Shown here piece by piece: positions 11,901-26,900 of a DNA stretch of 64,000 bases; positions within the stretch are counted from its first letter, which is position 1; each line of letters opens with the position of its first letter. The DNA comes from Chitinophaga sp. YR573. Lineage in GTDB: Bacteria; Bacteroidota; Bacteroidia; Chitinophagales; Chitinophagaceae. The notes beneath the pieces are model-generated. The model saw only the letters and a program-made list of their open reading frames with translations, searched no databases and was not told the origin of the DNA. Both the position numbers and the translations under genes were made by a program. The stretch lies in NCBI RefSeq assembly GCF_900110995.1, contig NZ_FOJF01000001.1, positions 1 through 64,000 of the forward strand, read 5' to 3'.

Positions 11901-14900
11901 CCCCAGATAGTTAAACAATACATCCCAGGCAGCTCCGGCCAGTTCATCTTTTGCGTTCATATATCGCAGGAGGCCATATCCAAGTCCTTTCTGCGGGATT
12001 GTTCTGAGTTGTTCTTTTACAGTGCGGAGCAGGTCTGCTATTGAGCTGTCCGTATCAATTGTCAGCAGCACGGGATACAGGTTTGTAAACCATCCCACAG
12101 TATTACTAAGATCTATATTATGTGAGAGGTATTCCCTTCCGTGGTTCTCCATACCTATCACCCATTTTTCCAATCCAAAAACCCGGTGTAAAGTCAATAC
12201 CAATGCACTTAACAACATGTCATTAATTTCCGTGTTATATGCATTATTGGCTTCTGTAAGCAGGTAGCGGGTCAACGTGCTGTCTAATGTTACGGTGTGT
12301 ACAGACCTTTCACCGGCCGTCGCCTGTTTGTCAGCATTTTCCGGTTTATCAATCTGAATGGGGCTATACGAAGCTGTTACCTGTTGCCAGAAAGGCAATT
12401 GGCTGGTAACGGCAATATCCTGTGCATAGTTGTATAGTGTATCTGCCCATTGCCTGAAAGAGCTTGTTTTAATTCCAGGTGTGGCATTTCCATCCTCTAT
12501 AAGTATCCGGAGGTGTTCCAGCAGGATGCGCCATGACACGCCGTCTATTACCAGATGATGTATAACCAGGAAGAGCCTGTTATATTTTTCTGCATCTGAC
12601 GTATGCATTAGTATTACTTTCATAAGCGGCCCCCCGCTAATCCTCAGCGAGTGTTGTGCGGCATTACAAACGGTGTTAATTTCTTCGGTAAGTTCTACCG
12701 TTTCAAAGATGGCATCACCTTTATCATACTCTTGTATCCAGTTTCCGTCTTCCAGATTATAAGTAAAGCGCAATGCATCATGATGTACCAGCAATGCATT
12801 TAATGCTGTCTCAATCTGCACAGCCGTGATACTTTTGTCAATGCTCAGCAACTGAGACTGATTATAATGTGATTTTTCATCATAAGGCGTCTCCAGGAAC
12901 CATTGTTGTATGGGAAGTAGTCTTGCTACGCCAGAAAGTATATCCTGTTCAGCGGATGAGATATTCTGTGTTCTCTCGATTTTTGCCGCCAGCGCCTGAA
13001 TGGTTTGATATTCAAAGATATCCTGCGGGTGGATGTGCCATCCCAATCTGTTTATCCTGCTCACTACCTGTATACTGATAATGGAGTCACCACCCAGATC
13101 GAAGAAATTATCGTGTATACCGATGTTGCCTACATGCAATAGTTGTTTCCAGATATCAGACAGTTGTTGTTCGATCTCATTACGTGGCGCCACAAATTCA
13201 TTCTTTGCAAGTGTTGACACATCGGGATCGGGGAGGTTTTTTCGATCTATTTTTCCACTGGTAGTAAGGGGAAATTCAGTCAGTGGAATGATCAATGCCG
13301 GTACCATATAGTCAGGCAATTTGTTCTTCATCCACTCCATGATTTCCTCTTTATCAAAACTATCCTTTGGTACTATATAGGCAATCAACCTTTTATTTCC
13401 GGCGCCATCTTCCCTTGCAATTACAGCGGCTTGATTTACACTATCACATTCATTCAACGCCAGTGCTACTTCATCCAGTTCGATACGATACCCCCGTATC
13501 TTCACCTGATCATCTATCCTGCCTGCAAATACCAGGTTACCATCGGGAAGCCAGTAAGCAATGTCTCCTGTTTTATACAAACGTTCTGCCGGACTACTAC
13601 TGAAGGGATCAGCAACAAACTTCTCTGCTGTGAGGTCCGGGCGGTTCAGATAGCCCCTTGCCAGGCCGGTACCACTTACATACAGGTTTCCTTCCACGCC
13701 CAACGGTAAGAGGTTCAGATGATCATCAGTTATGTACACTCTCATATTTGACAACGGCCTGCCTACAGGTATCTGCCTGCCGGATGCATCACCGGGATGT
13801 ACCTTATAAACAGATACACATACAGCGCATTCTGTTGGTCCATAAGCATTAAAATAGTCGCCTATACCTGCATAATGCAATGCATCTGCTGTTACTGCGG
13901 ATTCTCCAGCAGTAATGATCACCCGCATGAAATCCATGCTGCCACGATCCAGTGTACGGAGATATACCGGCGGGAATGTCGCTACCGTTACCTTCCTGTC
14001 CCTTATGTATGTTATAAACCTGTTGCTGTCTGCTATCACGCTTTCTTCCACCAGCACCAATGCGGCACCGCAATAGAAGGCCATAAAAAGCTCAGATACT
14101 GCAGCATCAAACGACATGGCAGCAAACTGCAGAACACGATCCTTTTCTGTAATACCAAATTTCCGGATCTGGTCTATGGACATGTTTACATTACTGGTGT
14201 GTTCGATCATCACTCCTTTTGGTATGCCTGTTGAGCCGGAAGTATAGATCACATATGCCAGATCACCGGGGCTGATCGTATAATCCCGGCGGTAGTCTTC
14301 CGGCATGTTAAAATCATCATACTGAATATCCACAAACACCATTGGCAAATCGAATGACAAGTTGCCAAACATACTGACCGACTCCATGAGGAGTGCTTTC
14401 ATACCCGTATCACGGATAATAAAGGATTTTCGATCTTCGGGGTAATTAATATCTACCGGTACATAGGCTGCTCCGGCTTTTAATATACCCAGAACAGCAA
14501 TCACCGCCCAGGGAGACCGATCCATCATAATGCCTACGAGATCATCTGCTTTAAGCCCATATGTATCGCGCAGGAACCAGGCCAGCCTGTTGGCACGTTC
14601 ATCCAGTTCTTTGTAAGTGATCGTTTCATCTTTAAAAACAAGTGCAGGATGATGAGGAGTGGCTATTACCTGTGCTTCAAATATATCGACGATAGTCTTA
14701 TCATCCGGAAAGTAAGTCTTTGTATTATTAAAGTCTTCCAGTAGTTGTTGTTCTTCTATCGACGTTAACATGCTGACATCTTTCAAGCGGATGCCGGCAT
14801 TTGCTATCAATTGCGTGATCACAGTATCGAAATGGCCTTTCATTCTGATAACATGTTCTGCAGGCAGTAGTACTTTGTTATAAGCAAAGTCGATATCCAG

Positions 14901-17900
14901 CACATCCGTCATACTCACTGACAAGCTTAAAAGATAATTCCGCCGTTCTTCTATGTGCATGTTCCCCACTTTCAGAGGGTGTTGTCCTTCGTCATAAACA
15001 GCTTTCGGGTAATTATCAAAAACTACTACTGAATCAAACAGCTCTCCCTTTTGTTGTAACCATTCCTGTATTTCGGTGATAGTGGTGTACTGGAACTGTC
15101 TTATATCCGTCTGTTCCTTCTGTATCTTTTTAAGCCAGTCCGCAACCGGTTGATCATGTGGCAATACCGTATGCAAAGGCAGATTATTGATATATAAGCC
15201 TACACGTTGTTCTGAGCGTTCCAGTTCTGCCGGCCTGCCGGATACCACAACACCATACATGATGTCGTTCCGGCCGGTATAACGGCTTAACAGTAATGCC
15301 CATATGCCCTGTACAAATGTATTAACCGTTATCTGTTGCTGCTGGCAATATTGTTTTATAAGGTTAGTGCGGGTCCCTGGTATCAGCAGGAATTGGTGGG
15401 CTGTTTCACCCTCACCCTTGTTACGCATTTGTTCTGATACATTTGTCACAAATGGCAATAATGTTTTTCCGGTAACACCCTGCAGATAGTTTTTCCAATG
15501 CCGCTCAGCTTCATATTGATTTGTGCGCGCCATGTAACGCAGATAATCACTGTATTTGTCTTCACGATCTTCTGACAATGCCTGTCCTTTCAGACATGCT
15601 TCATAAGCTGTCAGGAATTCTGTCATCAGCACAGCATTAGACCAGCCATCGAGGATAATATGATAGTAGGTCCACACCATTTTATACGCTACATCACTCA
15701 GTTTTATCAAGGTAATCCTCATCAATGGCGGCACTTCCAGGTTGAAGCCCTGTTTGAAATCTTCATTCAGGAAGGCGGTTAATCCGGACTGCCGTTCTTC
15801 TGCCGGCAAGGCACTAAAATCGAGTAATATAAACGGCCAGGAGATATTTTCATGCACACATTGTACCGGTACTTTAAACGTATCCACCAGAAAACTGCTC
15901 CGTAAAACAGTATGTTTTTTAAACAGTACATCCCATGCAGTTTTGAATGCAGGAATATCTATTCCATCCGGCAAGTCGAACTGTATCTGTTCCTTGTAAG
16001 ATTCGCTGCCTTCATACAGGTAGTGAAAGAGCATGGCCCGCTGTAACGGGCTAAGCCTGTATACCTCTGTAACGGAACTGTTCGCCGCCAGGTAGGTTTG
16101 TAATTCCTGAAAGCCGACTTCCGGCGCTAATCCGAAGTCAAACGGTGTATATATTTTGTTTGTCTGTTGTCTGGTATGTGCTATCAGGTTTAACAGACAG
16201 CTATTAAAATCATCCGCAATTTTTTCAATGGTTGTTTTATGGAACTGCTGTGCGGCATAACTCCAGTTAACCTGCAATTGTCCATCCTTTACGAGGCAAC
16301 TGATACTTAGTTTTGCGGGTAGTGGATAGGCAGCATCAACGCTTTCTCCCGTGTTCTCATCAGCAGGCAACAACAAGGCATTATCATGCAGGATATTATC
16401 TACCTGTCCGAGGTAATTAAAAAGTATATCCCATCTGACATCTGCCATTGCTTTTCTGATATCTGCATCCGGGTGCAAATAGCGGAGAAGTCCATACTCC
16501 AGTCTTTTACCGGGAATCTGCCGCAACTGTTCTTTGGTTTCGCACAACAGGTCAGCCAGCGAGTCATTCGCCGTTGCTTTCAACGCAACCGGATAGAGGC
16601 TGGTACACCAGCCTACCAGGTTACTTACATCTGTTCCGTTCAGGTCTCCGCGCCCATGTCCTTCTACGGCCACTACTGTCTGTAACCTGCCTGTAAAGGA
16701 ATACAATGTGTGGGCTAATGCAGCCAGCAACACGTCATTTATCTCTGTATTGTAAGCCTGGTTAACTTCCTGCAGCAGTGAACGTGTTTCATCTTTGTCC
16801 AGTCTTGTATTATGTGTTATGCGAGAGGCAGAGGTTCCCTGTTGATCGGGACTGTCAGCAGGTAAAGGTGTATAAGCAGCCCCCACGGCTTTCCAATAGG
16901 ATTGACGGGATACCACATCACTGCGCATAGCATGTTCCTTCAATGCCTTTCCCCAGTCGCTGTAAGAGCTTCCTTTTGTCCATACCGGGAGTGGAATTTC
17001 CTGCTGTAACGCAGACAGGCAGGTCTGCAAATGATCAAAGAGGATACGCCATGATACGCCATCTACGGCCAGATGATGCACAACGATCAACAACCGGTTA
17101 TGATTGAAATGGCCGGGCATTTGTATTAATACCAGCCGGATTAATTCGCCAGCTGCGAGGTCTATACTTTTCTGATATTTGTTACATATCTCTGTAATTG
17201 TAGTTGCTGCTTCAGATCTTAAGTCCTCTATGTGCAATTTTCCCGCGACGGCACCATATTCCTGTTTCCAGCTTCCATCGGCTTGCAGGAGGTATCGGAA
17301 ACGCAGTGCATCGTGATGAGCTACTATTGCCTTCACAGCGATACTGAGATGTTCAGCGATGATATGTTTATCAATCTTTAAAAGATGAGATTGATTAAAG
17401 TGTGCAGGTACTGAGTAAGGTGTTTCAAGGAACCATTGCTGAATAGGTAACAACAAAGCCTCTCCCTCAGGTATTTCCTGACTGGCTATCGGGCGGTTGT
17501 CCGACAACCGATGTGCCAATCCTGCTATAGTCTGGTATTCAAAGATATCCTGCGGGCGAAGTGTAAGCTGTTCTTTTGCAACGCGGCTAACGACCTGTAT
17601 GCTTATAATAGAATCACCTCCCAGTTCAAAAAAGTTGTCATATATACCTACTTTCCCCACATGGAGTAACTCCTGCCAGATATTAGCCAGTAAGGACTCT
17701 GTTTCATTACGTGGTGCTACATAGTCCTTTGTGTGCAGACCATCATTATCCGGTTCGGGCAATGCAGCGTTATCAATTTTTCCATTAGAAGTTAACGGTA
17801 AGGCCGGGAGTGTCATAAACACGGACGGCACCATGTATTCGGGCAGCAGGGATTTAAGGTAATCTACTACTGCCTGCCTGTCAAAAGTATCGACAGGTAC

Positions 17901-20900
17901 AATATATGCGACCAGGCGTTTGTTTTCCTGCACATCCTCTTTCAAAACGACGGTGGCTGTAGCGATACCGGGGTAACCATTCAGTACGGCAATAATTTCA
18001 TCCAGTTCGATACGATATCCCCTCAGTTTTACCTGTTGATCAATTCTACCCTGGTACTCTATGTTACCATCGGGCAGCCATTTAGCCAGGTCTCCTGTTT
18101 TATACAGTCTGGTTCCTGCAGCGTTAGTAATGAATCTTTCTGCACTTAGTTCCGGTCTGTTGAGGTAACCACGGGCAACCTGTATCCCTCCAATATAAAG
18201 TTCACCTGTTACACCGACCGGCTGTAATTGTCCTTGCGGGTTTAATATGTATAATGCTGTATTGGCTACTGGTTTTCCTATCAATACATTGTCCGCTTTT
18301 GCCGGTACCTCCCAGCAGGTGACATCCACAGCCGCCTCTGTAGGACCATAAAGATTAAACAGGGGTATATCCGGCAGCTTTTCATGGAACATGGAGATAT
18401 GATTCCGTTTTAAGGCTTCTCCACTACACAATACACGTTTCAGGGAGCTACAATCACCTTTTCTGACATCAGGGAGAAACACGCCCAGCATAGAAGGTAC
18501 AAAGTGTACGGTGGTGACGTGATTTTTTTCAATTACGTTCTTCAGATAAGTGTTATCGCGATGGCCTCCGGGACGGGCAAATACAATACCGGCCCCTGCT
18601 ATCAATGGCCAGAAGAGTTCCCATACAGAAACATCGAAACTAAAGGTTGTTTTTTGCAGGATCACATCCTCCCCGTTCAGCTGAAAATACTCCTGCGCCC
18701 ACAGTAGTCTGTTTACAACACCTGCGTGTTCATTGATCACGCCTTTGGGTTTACCGGTTGAGCCGGACGTATAGATAACATACGCCGGATCTGTCTCTGT
18801 CAGAATCCTGTACGGTTGTTGTGTTGATTCAAGTTCAATAATATGATCGCCTGCATCAATCTTAATACAATGCTGGTTCTCCAGAGATGCCAACTTTTGC
18901 AGACTGTACCTGTCTGTCATTATTATTTTTGCGGCCGTATCTTCCAGGATGTACCGTATCCTGTCTACCGGATATTCCGGGTCGACAGGCACATATGCAC
19001 CACCGGCTTTCTGGATACCCAACAGCGTTATCATCATGTCCAGTGACCTCTCCATACATACGGCTATGAGATCGCCTGTTTTAATGCCTTGTTTCTGCAA
19101 ATAATGAGCAAGTGCATTGGCCTTTTCATCCAACCTGTGATAAGTCAGGGAATTCTCTTCAAATAGCACTGCGATCTTTTCAGGTGTATTTATCACCTGC
19201 TGTTCAAAAAGATCTATAATGGTTTTATGCCGCGGATAGTTCCTGCCGGTGTTATTAAATTCCCATGTCAGCAAATTCTTTTCTGCCAGGGACAGTATAT
19301 CGATGTCTTTCAATTTTATGCCGGGGACCGTAACGATCTGTGTCAGTGTCCGTTCAAAATGAGCGCTGATCAAGTCCACATACCAGGGTTCCAGCAGATC
19401 GCTGTTATAACTAAAATCGAAGTGCAGGGCCTCTGCCCTGTCAACTGCAATGATCGTCAGCAGATAGTTTGTCTGTTCTGCTACAGCGATATTGTCTATT
19501 TTGAGCAGTTGAGCTGTGGATTCGTCTAACAGATCGGGGTAATTCTCAAATACCAGGATACTATCAAAAAGGTCTCCCCTGCTTCCGATCAACCGTTTTA
19601 TTTCGCTTAGACCAGTATATTGGTAAGTCCGTGCATTATTATGCTCTTTCTGTACCTGTTTCAGCCAATCATTCATATTCGCTCCCTCATCTATCTGGCA
19701 GCGCAGTGGCAGGTTATTGATGTAGAGTCCCACCTTATGTTCGGCACCGGGTAAATCGGCTGGCCGGCCTGATACAACTACGCCGAAGTTTACATCCATG
19801 TTGCCGGTGTATCTGTTCAACAGCAATGCCCAAACCCCTTGCACCAATGTGTTCATGGTGATCTGCTGCTGCTGACAATACAGGCGGGCATGTCCTATCA
19901 TATCAGCATTTATCCTTAGATGCCGGTGTTGGATATTGGCATCTGTTTTATTACGTGTCTGATCCGGGATATTACCTGTAAAAGGCAAAAATGTATTACC
20001 CGTGAATCCGTCCATATAGGATTTCCAGAATCCGGCAGCTTCCTGTTTATCCAGGCTGTTCACGTATCTCAGGTAATCTGCATAATGATCTACGGGTGAA
20101 ACCGCCGGCAATTTCCCGTTGGCAAATGCATTATATGCCTGTAAAAATTCGGCTACCAGTACTGCATTAGACCATCCATCGGATATCATATGATGGTGTG
20201 TCCATACCATCTTGTAAGTGGTGTTACCCATTTTCACCAATGTCAACCGCATCAATGGCGCTTCACTGATGTTGAATGGGCGTTGCATGTCTGTTTCCAG
20301 GAATCCGGCAAAACGGGCGTTCTGCTCTTCCGGACCGTATTCGCTGTAGTCGATTATTTCAAACGGCAGCGTCACCATTTCATGCACACACTGTACAGGT
20401 ATGCTGAAAACATTTGTAACAATACTGCTGCGCAGGATCGTATGCTGTTGCAGCAGATAATCCCATGTTTGTCTGAAAGCGACTATATCCAATCCTTCCG
20501 GGAAGTCAAGTCTCAGTTGTTCTTTATATGCTTTGCCATTGTCACTGTACAGATGGTGAAACAACATACCCTGTTGCAGGGTACTTAGCGGATATATTGC
20601 GGTGATCTTATCCCTGGTTCTGGCTGACAGATAAGCGGATAATTCCTTATAGCCTACTTCCGGCGCCAGTCCAAAGTCGGACGGTGTATATGTTCTTAGC
20701 TCACACGCCTTACAATGAGTGATCAACGTTGTGAGTGTATCAATAAACGCGTTTGCGAGAGAGCTGATCGTATCCGGCGTATACTGTGCCGGTGCATAGT
20801 TCCAATCTACCTGTAGCCTTCCATTGCTGACGATACTATTTACATCCAGTTTTCCGGTGAACGGAAATGACGCGCCGATATTATCCGCGGTGTTGCCAGT

Positions 20901-23900
20901 TGCGGGTCCTATCAATGCATCTCCGGACACGACATTATCCAGTTGTCCCAGATAGTTGAAAACAAGATCCCAGTGGGTGCCGGTCAATGTATCCGCCTGA
21001 TGAAGATATTTCAGCAATCCATAACCGATACCTTTCTGCGGAATGCTACGGAGCTGTTCTTTGATGCTGCTGAGGAGGTCTGTTGGTGTAATATTTTCCT
21101 GTGTTTCGAGTAACACAGGATAGATATTGGTAAACCAACCCACGGTACCGGTGATGTCAGTAATACCAGGAATGGATTGCCTGCCATGTCCTTCCAATCC
21201 GATCACGACACGGGACATCCCCATCTGTTCCTGTAATGTGAGAGCCAGTGCGCTCAACAGCACATCGTTTATTTCTGTACCATATGCATGATGTATCTCG
21301 TGGAGTAGTGAGGTGGTCAGGATACTGCTCAATTCTACCCGATGTGTATGTCTTTCCGCTGCTGTTGTTATGAGGTTGTCGCTACCCTTTATATCTACCG
21401 GCAACGCCTTGTATGCGGCTGTTACCGATTGCCAGTAAGGCAGTTGATCCACTACTACCGGATTCTGCGCATACACGGTGAGTGCGCTGGTCCATTCCCT
21501 GTAAGAATTGGTTTTCCTGCCAGGTGATGTCTCCAGATTCTTTAATAAGCTATTGAGTTGTTCCAGCAGGATACGCCATGATACGCCATCGACTGCCAGA
21601 TGGTGGATAACGATGAATAAGCGGTTATGATCATCGTGATCAGGCATATGCAACAAGACTGTTTTTATCAGGATACCTTTTTCGATATTAAGGCTTTGCT
21701 GATAGTGCCGGCAAGTGCTGCTGATCAATTCTTCCAGCTTGTCCGGAGTGGTCTGTTGCAACTGCTCTTCAAAAAATATTTCTGTTTGCTCCCCGTATTC
21801 CTGGCTCCAGTTCCCTTCTTCATACCGGTAGCAGAAGCGGAGTGCGTCATGATGTAAGATCAGGGTATTTACTGCTGTCGCTATATGGGAAGCCGATATA
21901 TATTTGGGGATTGTCAATAACTGAGACTGATTGTAATGTGACCTGCCTGGGTAGTCAATGTCCAGGAACCGGTGCTGTATGGGTGCCAGTCCGGCTTTTC
22001 CCTTTAAGATTTCCTGTTCACCCGCAGTGAGTATAGAATGCTGTTTCAGCTTCAATGATAGTCCGGCGATGGTCTGACATTCGAAGATGTGTTGTGGTTG
22101 CAATGTAAGTCCGTGTCTGTTGGCACGGCTCACAACCTGTATACTAATAATTGAATCTCCTCCCAGTTCAAAAAAATTATCGTGTATGCCTATATGTGGT
22201 ATATGCAGGAGTTCCTGCCAGATGTCGGCCAGTATCTGTTCCGTCTCATTCCCTGGTGCAACATAGCTATTGGAAGTACGCACTGAAAAATCAGGGGCCG
22301 GCAATGCCTTCTTGTCTACTTTACCATTAGACGTAAGCGGGAGTGCTGTTATTTCCATCACTATTGCCGGTACCATGTAAGTTGGAAGTCGCTCTCTCAG
22401 GAAGTCAAGCAGTACTTCTTTTTCATAGCTTTCGTCAGGCACTATATAAGCGATCAGTCTTTCCTCTTTTACAACTACTATACCCTGTTTTACTTTACCT
22501 GAGCTGTTGAGTATGGCTGTTATTTCAGCAGGTTCTACACGATATCCGCGGATTTTTACCTGGTCGTCTATCCTGCCAATGAAGCGGATGTTGCCATCCG
22601 GTAATTTTTTCACACGGTCACCTGTACGGTATAAACGTCCCTTGTTATGTGGATCGAAATAATCGACAATAAATTTTTCAGCGGTAAGATCGGGTCTGTT
22701 GAGGTATCCTTTCGCCACTCCCTCTCCACCTATCAGCAACTCTCCACTAACACCCACCGGACACAAGGCACCGTCGCGGTCGACGATATATATAGTGCTG
22801 TTGGAGAATGGCTGTCCGATAGGAACGGTATGATATTCCTGCTGTGGTTCTGTCTGATACAATAATTTGCCTATAGTCGTTTCCGTTGGACCATAGTGGT
22901 TAATGACCTCCAATTCCGGTCTGGCGGCACGTATTGCCTGCATCATCCGGCCTGTTAATACTTCTCCTCCGAAGATAATCATCCGGGCAGGTAACAGTAG
23001 TTTGTCCTCATATCCCAGTGAGTTCCATAATGACGGTACTATTTTGATACAATCGACAATGTTTTCTCTGAAATAACCGTGTAAATAGGCTGCAGAAGTC
23101 AGGTTATTTTTGGTGAACATATGCAGTGTTCCACCGGAGAGCATAGCACTGAACAATACTGTATTTCCAAGATCGGTAGCAATGGTGGACATCAGGCCAA
23201 ATGACCGGCAGGCTGTTATACCAGTGTGGGCAAACAGACCATATACATAATCTAATATGTTGCCGGATGAGATAAGTACACCTTTCGGCTGGCCGGTAGA
23301 GCCTGAGGTATATATGACATACATCAGATCTTCAGGCGACTGTGATAAGACAGGTTTATGGAATGCGCTCCAATCATCGTCTGTATCAATCTCTACGAGG
23401 CAGAGTGTATCGAAGCCCTTCAGCACCTGACAGGCTTTGTTAGTAACGGCAACGAGTGCTTTTGTATCTTTTAGCAGATAACTGATCCTTTCCTTCGGAT
23501 AATCAGGATCAACAGGTACGTATGCCGCACCTGCTTTCAATATACCGAGTATACCTGTGATGGTATGTTCCAGACCTCCATCGAGGCATAACAATACCAG
23601 GTCTCCTTGTGAGACGCCCACGGAATGCAGGTAGCCCGCGAGTTGATCCGAGCACTGTTGTAATTCATAGAAAGTAATGCTCTTTCCTTCAAAGATAATT
23701 GCAATGGCGTCTGGTGTACGTTGTACCTGTTCGTCAAAAATCGCTGTAAAGTGTTTATCGCGGGGATAATTAACTGTACTACGATTACCTGTGTTTAACA
23801 GCCATCGTTCTTCCTCAGCTGACAACATAGATAACTGGCTTATTTTCTTTTCCGGAGTTACCACTACTGCTGCCAGTAGTTTTTCAAAATGAGATGCCAG

Positions 23901-26900
23901 GGATATGATGGTTTGTGGCAGGAAGAGATCACTACAGTACTGTATATGTATCTGTAGCCCACTTGCCTGTTCTGTAATGTTGACACTGAGGTCGAACCGG
24001 GCAAACTGTTGTTCATAATGTTCTACGGCAAAGTCGACTTCACCGATCTGCGTTGCAGTAATATTCTCGTTGTTCTGGAGTGCAAAGAGTACCTGAAACA
24101 GGGGTGTTTGATTCAATCTTCTTTCCTTTTCGACCCTGTCCACCACCTTTTCAAAAGGGACATCCTGATGCGCATATGCATCCAATGCTGTTTGTTTTAT
24201 CCGGGCGAGTAGTTCTGTGAATGAGGGATCTCCACCCAGATCACTTCTTAATACCAGTGTATTTACAAAAAAACCTATGAGTGGCTCTATCTCTTTTTGT
24301 CCTCTGTTAGCTACCGGTGTTCCTACACTGATATCCTGTTGTCCGGTGTATTTGTATAAGAGTAGTTTGAATACACCCAGCAGCAACATGAACAAAGTAA
24401 CCCCTTCCTGCCTGGACAAATCCTTCAGTTCACGGGTAAGTCCGATAGCTGTTTTAAAAGTATACTCTTTACCACGGGTGCTTCTGATTGCAGGTCTTGG
24501 GAAGTCAGTGGGAACTTCTAATGGGACGAGGTCTTGCAGGCGTTCTTCCCAATACCTCAGTTTAGATTCCAGTACCGCTCCGGTGATATATTCACGTTGC
24601 CATATGGCATAATCGGCATACTGAATTTTTAGTTCAGGCAATGCAGGCGGGCGTCCCTCTTTTGCCGCCTGATATAGTTCCATCAGTTCTTTTACCAGTA
24701 TCGGCATTGACCAACCATCAGCAATAATGTGATGCATTACAAGCACGAGCAAATATGCTGAGGGAGCCTGTTTTATTAAGCAGGCACGCAACAATGCCCC
24801 TGAGGAGAGGTCAAATGGCTGTTGTGATATGGCCGTGATAAAATCCTGTACGGATCCCGTATATTCTTCTGTTACCTGTAAGTTCAACCATCCAGGCTGC
24901 GTTATGTACTGATATACTTTATCCTCTTTTTGTCTGATGCCGGAACGCAATACTTCATGCCGGTTGATTACTGCTAAAAATGCCTGCTCCAGTAATACTG
25001 GTTCGAACGGACCCTGTAACCGTACTACGACCGGCAAATGATAATGTAAGCTACCTTCTATCTGGTCTATGAGCCATAGGCGTTCCTGAGAGAATGATAC
25101 GGGGATCAGTTCCGGTCTTTCTTTTTTTGTAATGCTGAAGACAGCCATACTACTATCCCGTTCGCTTATAAATTTCGCCAGGTCGGCGATAGTTGTCCTG
25201 GCGAACAATTCTTTTACAGGAACGTCTGCGTTCAGATCATTTCTTAAGGTTGCGGCCACACGATTGATCAGTAATGAATTTCCTCCCAGGTCGAAAAAGT
25301 CGTCAGTAATACCGATGTCCGTGACACCCAGTATGTTCTGCCATATGCTGACCAGTTGTTGTTCCAGGCTGTTGCGTGGTGATACATACAATCGTCTGAT
25401 CGCATCCTCCTGTCCTACATCGGGCAGCACCTTTCTGTCAACTTTTCCGTTCGGGGTAACAGGGAGTTTGCTGAGCCGGACAAAAAATGAAGGCAGCATA
25501 TGGGCAGGCAGCACTTTCGAGAGTTCTTCCCGTATCTGTACTTTGTTGATATTTCCGCTGCTGACATAATAAGCGACGAGTATTTTCTCTTTATTCATTT
25601 CCTTCACTGCCACTGCCGTCTGCAAAATATCTATTGGCAATGCGAGCATGGCCTGTTCTATTTCACCCGGTTCTATGCGGTACCCCCTGATCTTTACCTG
25701 TTCATCTTTTCTTCCGATGAATCCGATGTTACCATCCGGGAGCCATTTGGCAATATCGCCGGTATCGTACATAGGATCTCCTATACTGAAAACATCCGGT
25801 ACAAATTTCTGCGCAGTCAGTTCCGGGTTGTTAAGATATCCTTTGGCCACACCAATCCCGCTTACAAAAAGCCGGCCTTCTACTCCAACAGGAACAGGTT
25901 GCAGGTCATCATCCAGTATATATACCGCCAGGTTGGCTATGGGTTTGCCAATCGGGATGGCGATACGGTTAGCATCGTCCGGAGTCACCCGGTAGGTGGA
26001 TACACAAACGGCACACTCAGTGGGGCCATAGGCATTGTAATATTCCATTCTTTCCGACAATTGAACGGCACGTGCTGTGTGTGCTGCCTCACCGGCGGAT
26101 ATGATGCACCTGATACCTGCGAGATCCGTGTTATCCAGCAGATCCAGGTAACTCGGGGGTAAAGTCACCACCGTGGCTTTATTAGTACTGATAAAATCCG
26201 CAAACGCTTTTCTATCTTTCAACACCTGATCACCCGGGATCAGTAGTGTTGCACCACTGTATAAGGCCATCATGATCTCTGATACTGTGGCATCGAATGA
26301 TATGGAAGCAAACCAAACTACTTTATCCTGATTTGTAATGTTAAATATCCTGATCTGGTCGACAGACATGTTCACACTGCTGTGATGTGCTACCATCACT
26401 CCTTTCGGATGTCCTGTGGAACCGGATGTATAGATTACGTAAGCCAGTTGGTCCGGGGCAACCTGTATGCCGGGATTAGTATCCGGTTGCTCCGATATAG
26501 TCTGCCTATCGGGATTGATGATCGTTACATTTGTTTCCGGGTATTCGCCAATCAGTATATTCAGTGAGCTGTTACGAATGATGTATTGTATCCTGTCTTC
26601 AGGGTATTGCGGGTCAATTGGCAGCCAGGCTGCACCCATCTTCAATACAGCCAGTATGGCGATCAATGCGCGGTCCGACTTTGGCAGCAATATACCGATC
26701 ACCTCATCCGGCCGGATGGTATGATGAGAGAGTATATAGTTTGCAAGTCTGTTGGCTTCCCTGTTCAACATGTCGTAGCTCATGGTGTTGTTTTCGTATA
26801 CCAGAGCAACGGCATAAGGGTCTGCCACTACGCGTGCTTCAAACATGTCTTTGATCGTACGGTCTACCGGAAAAATGCGTTTTGTGTCATTGAAGTCATA

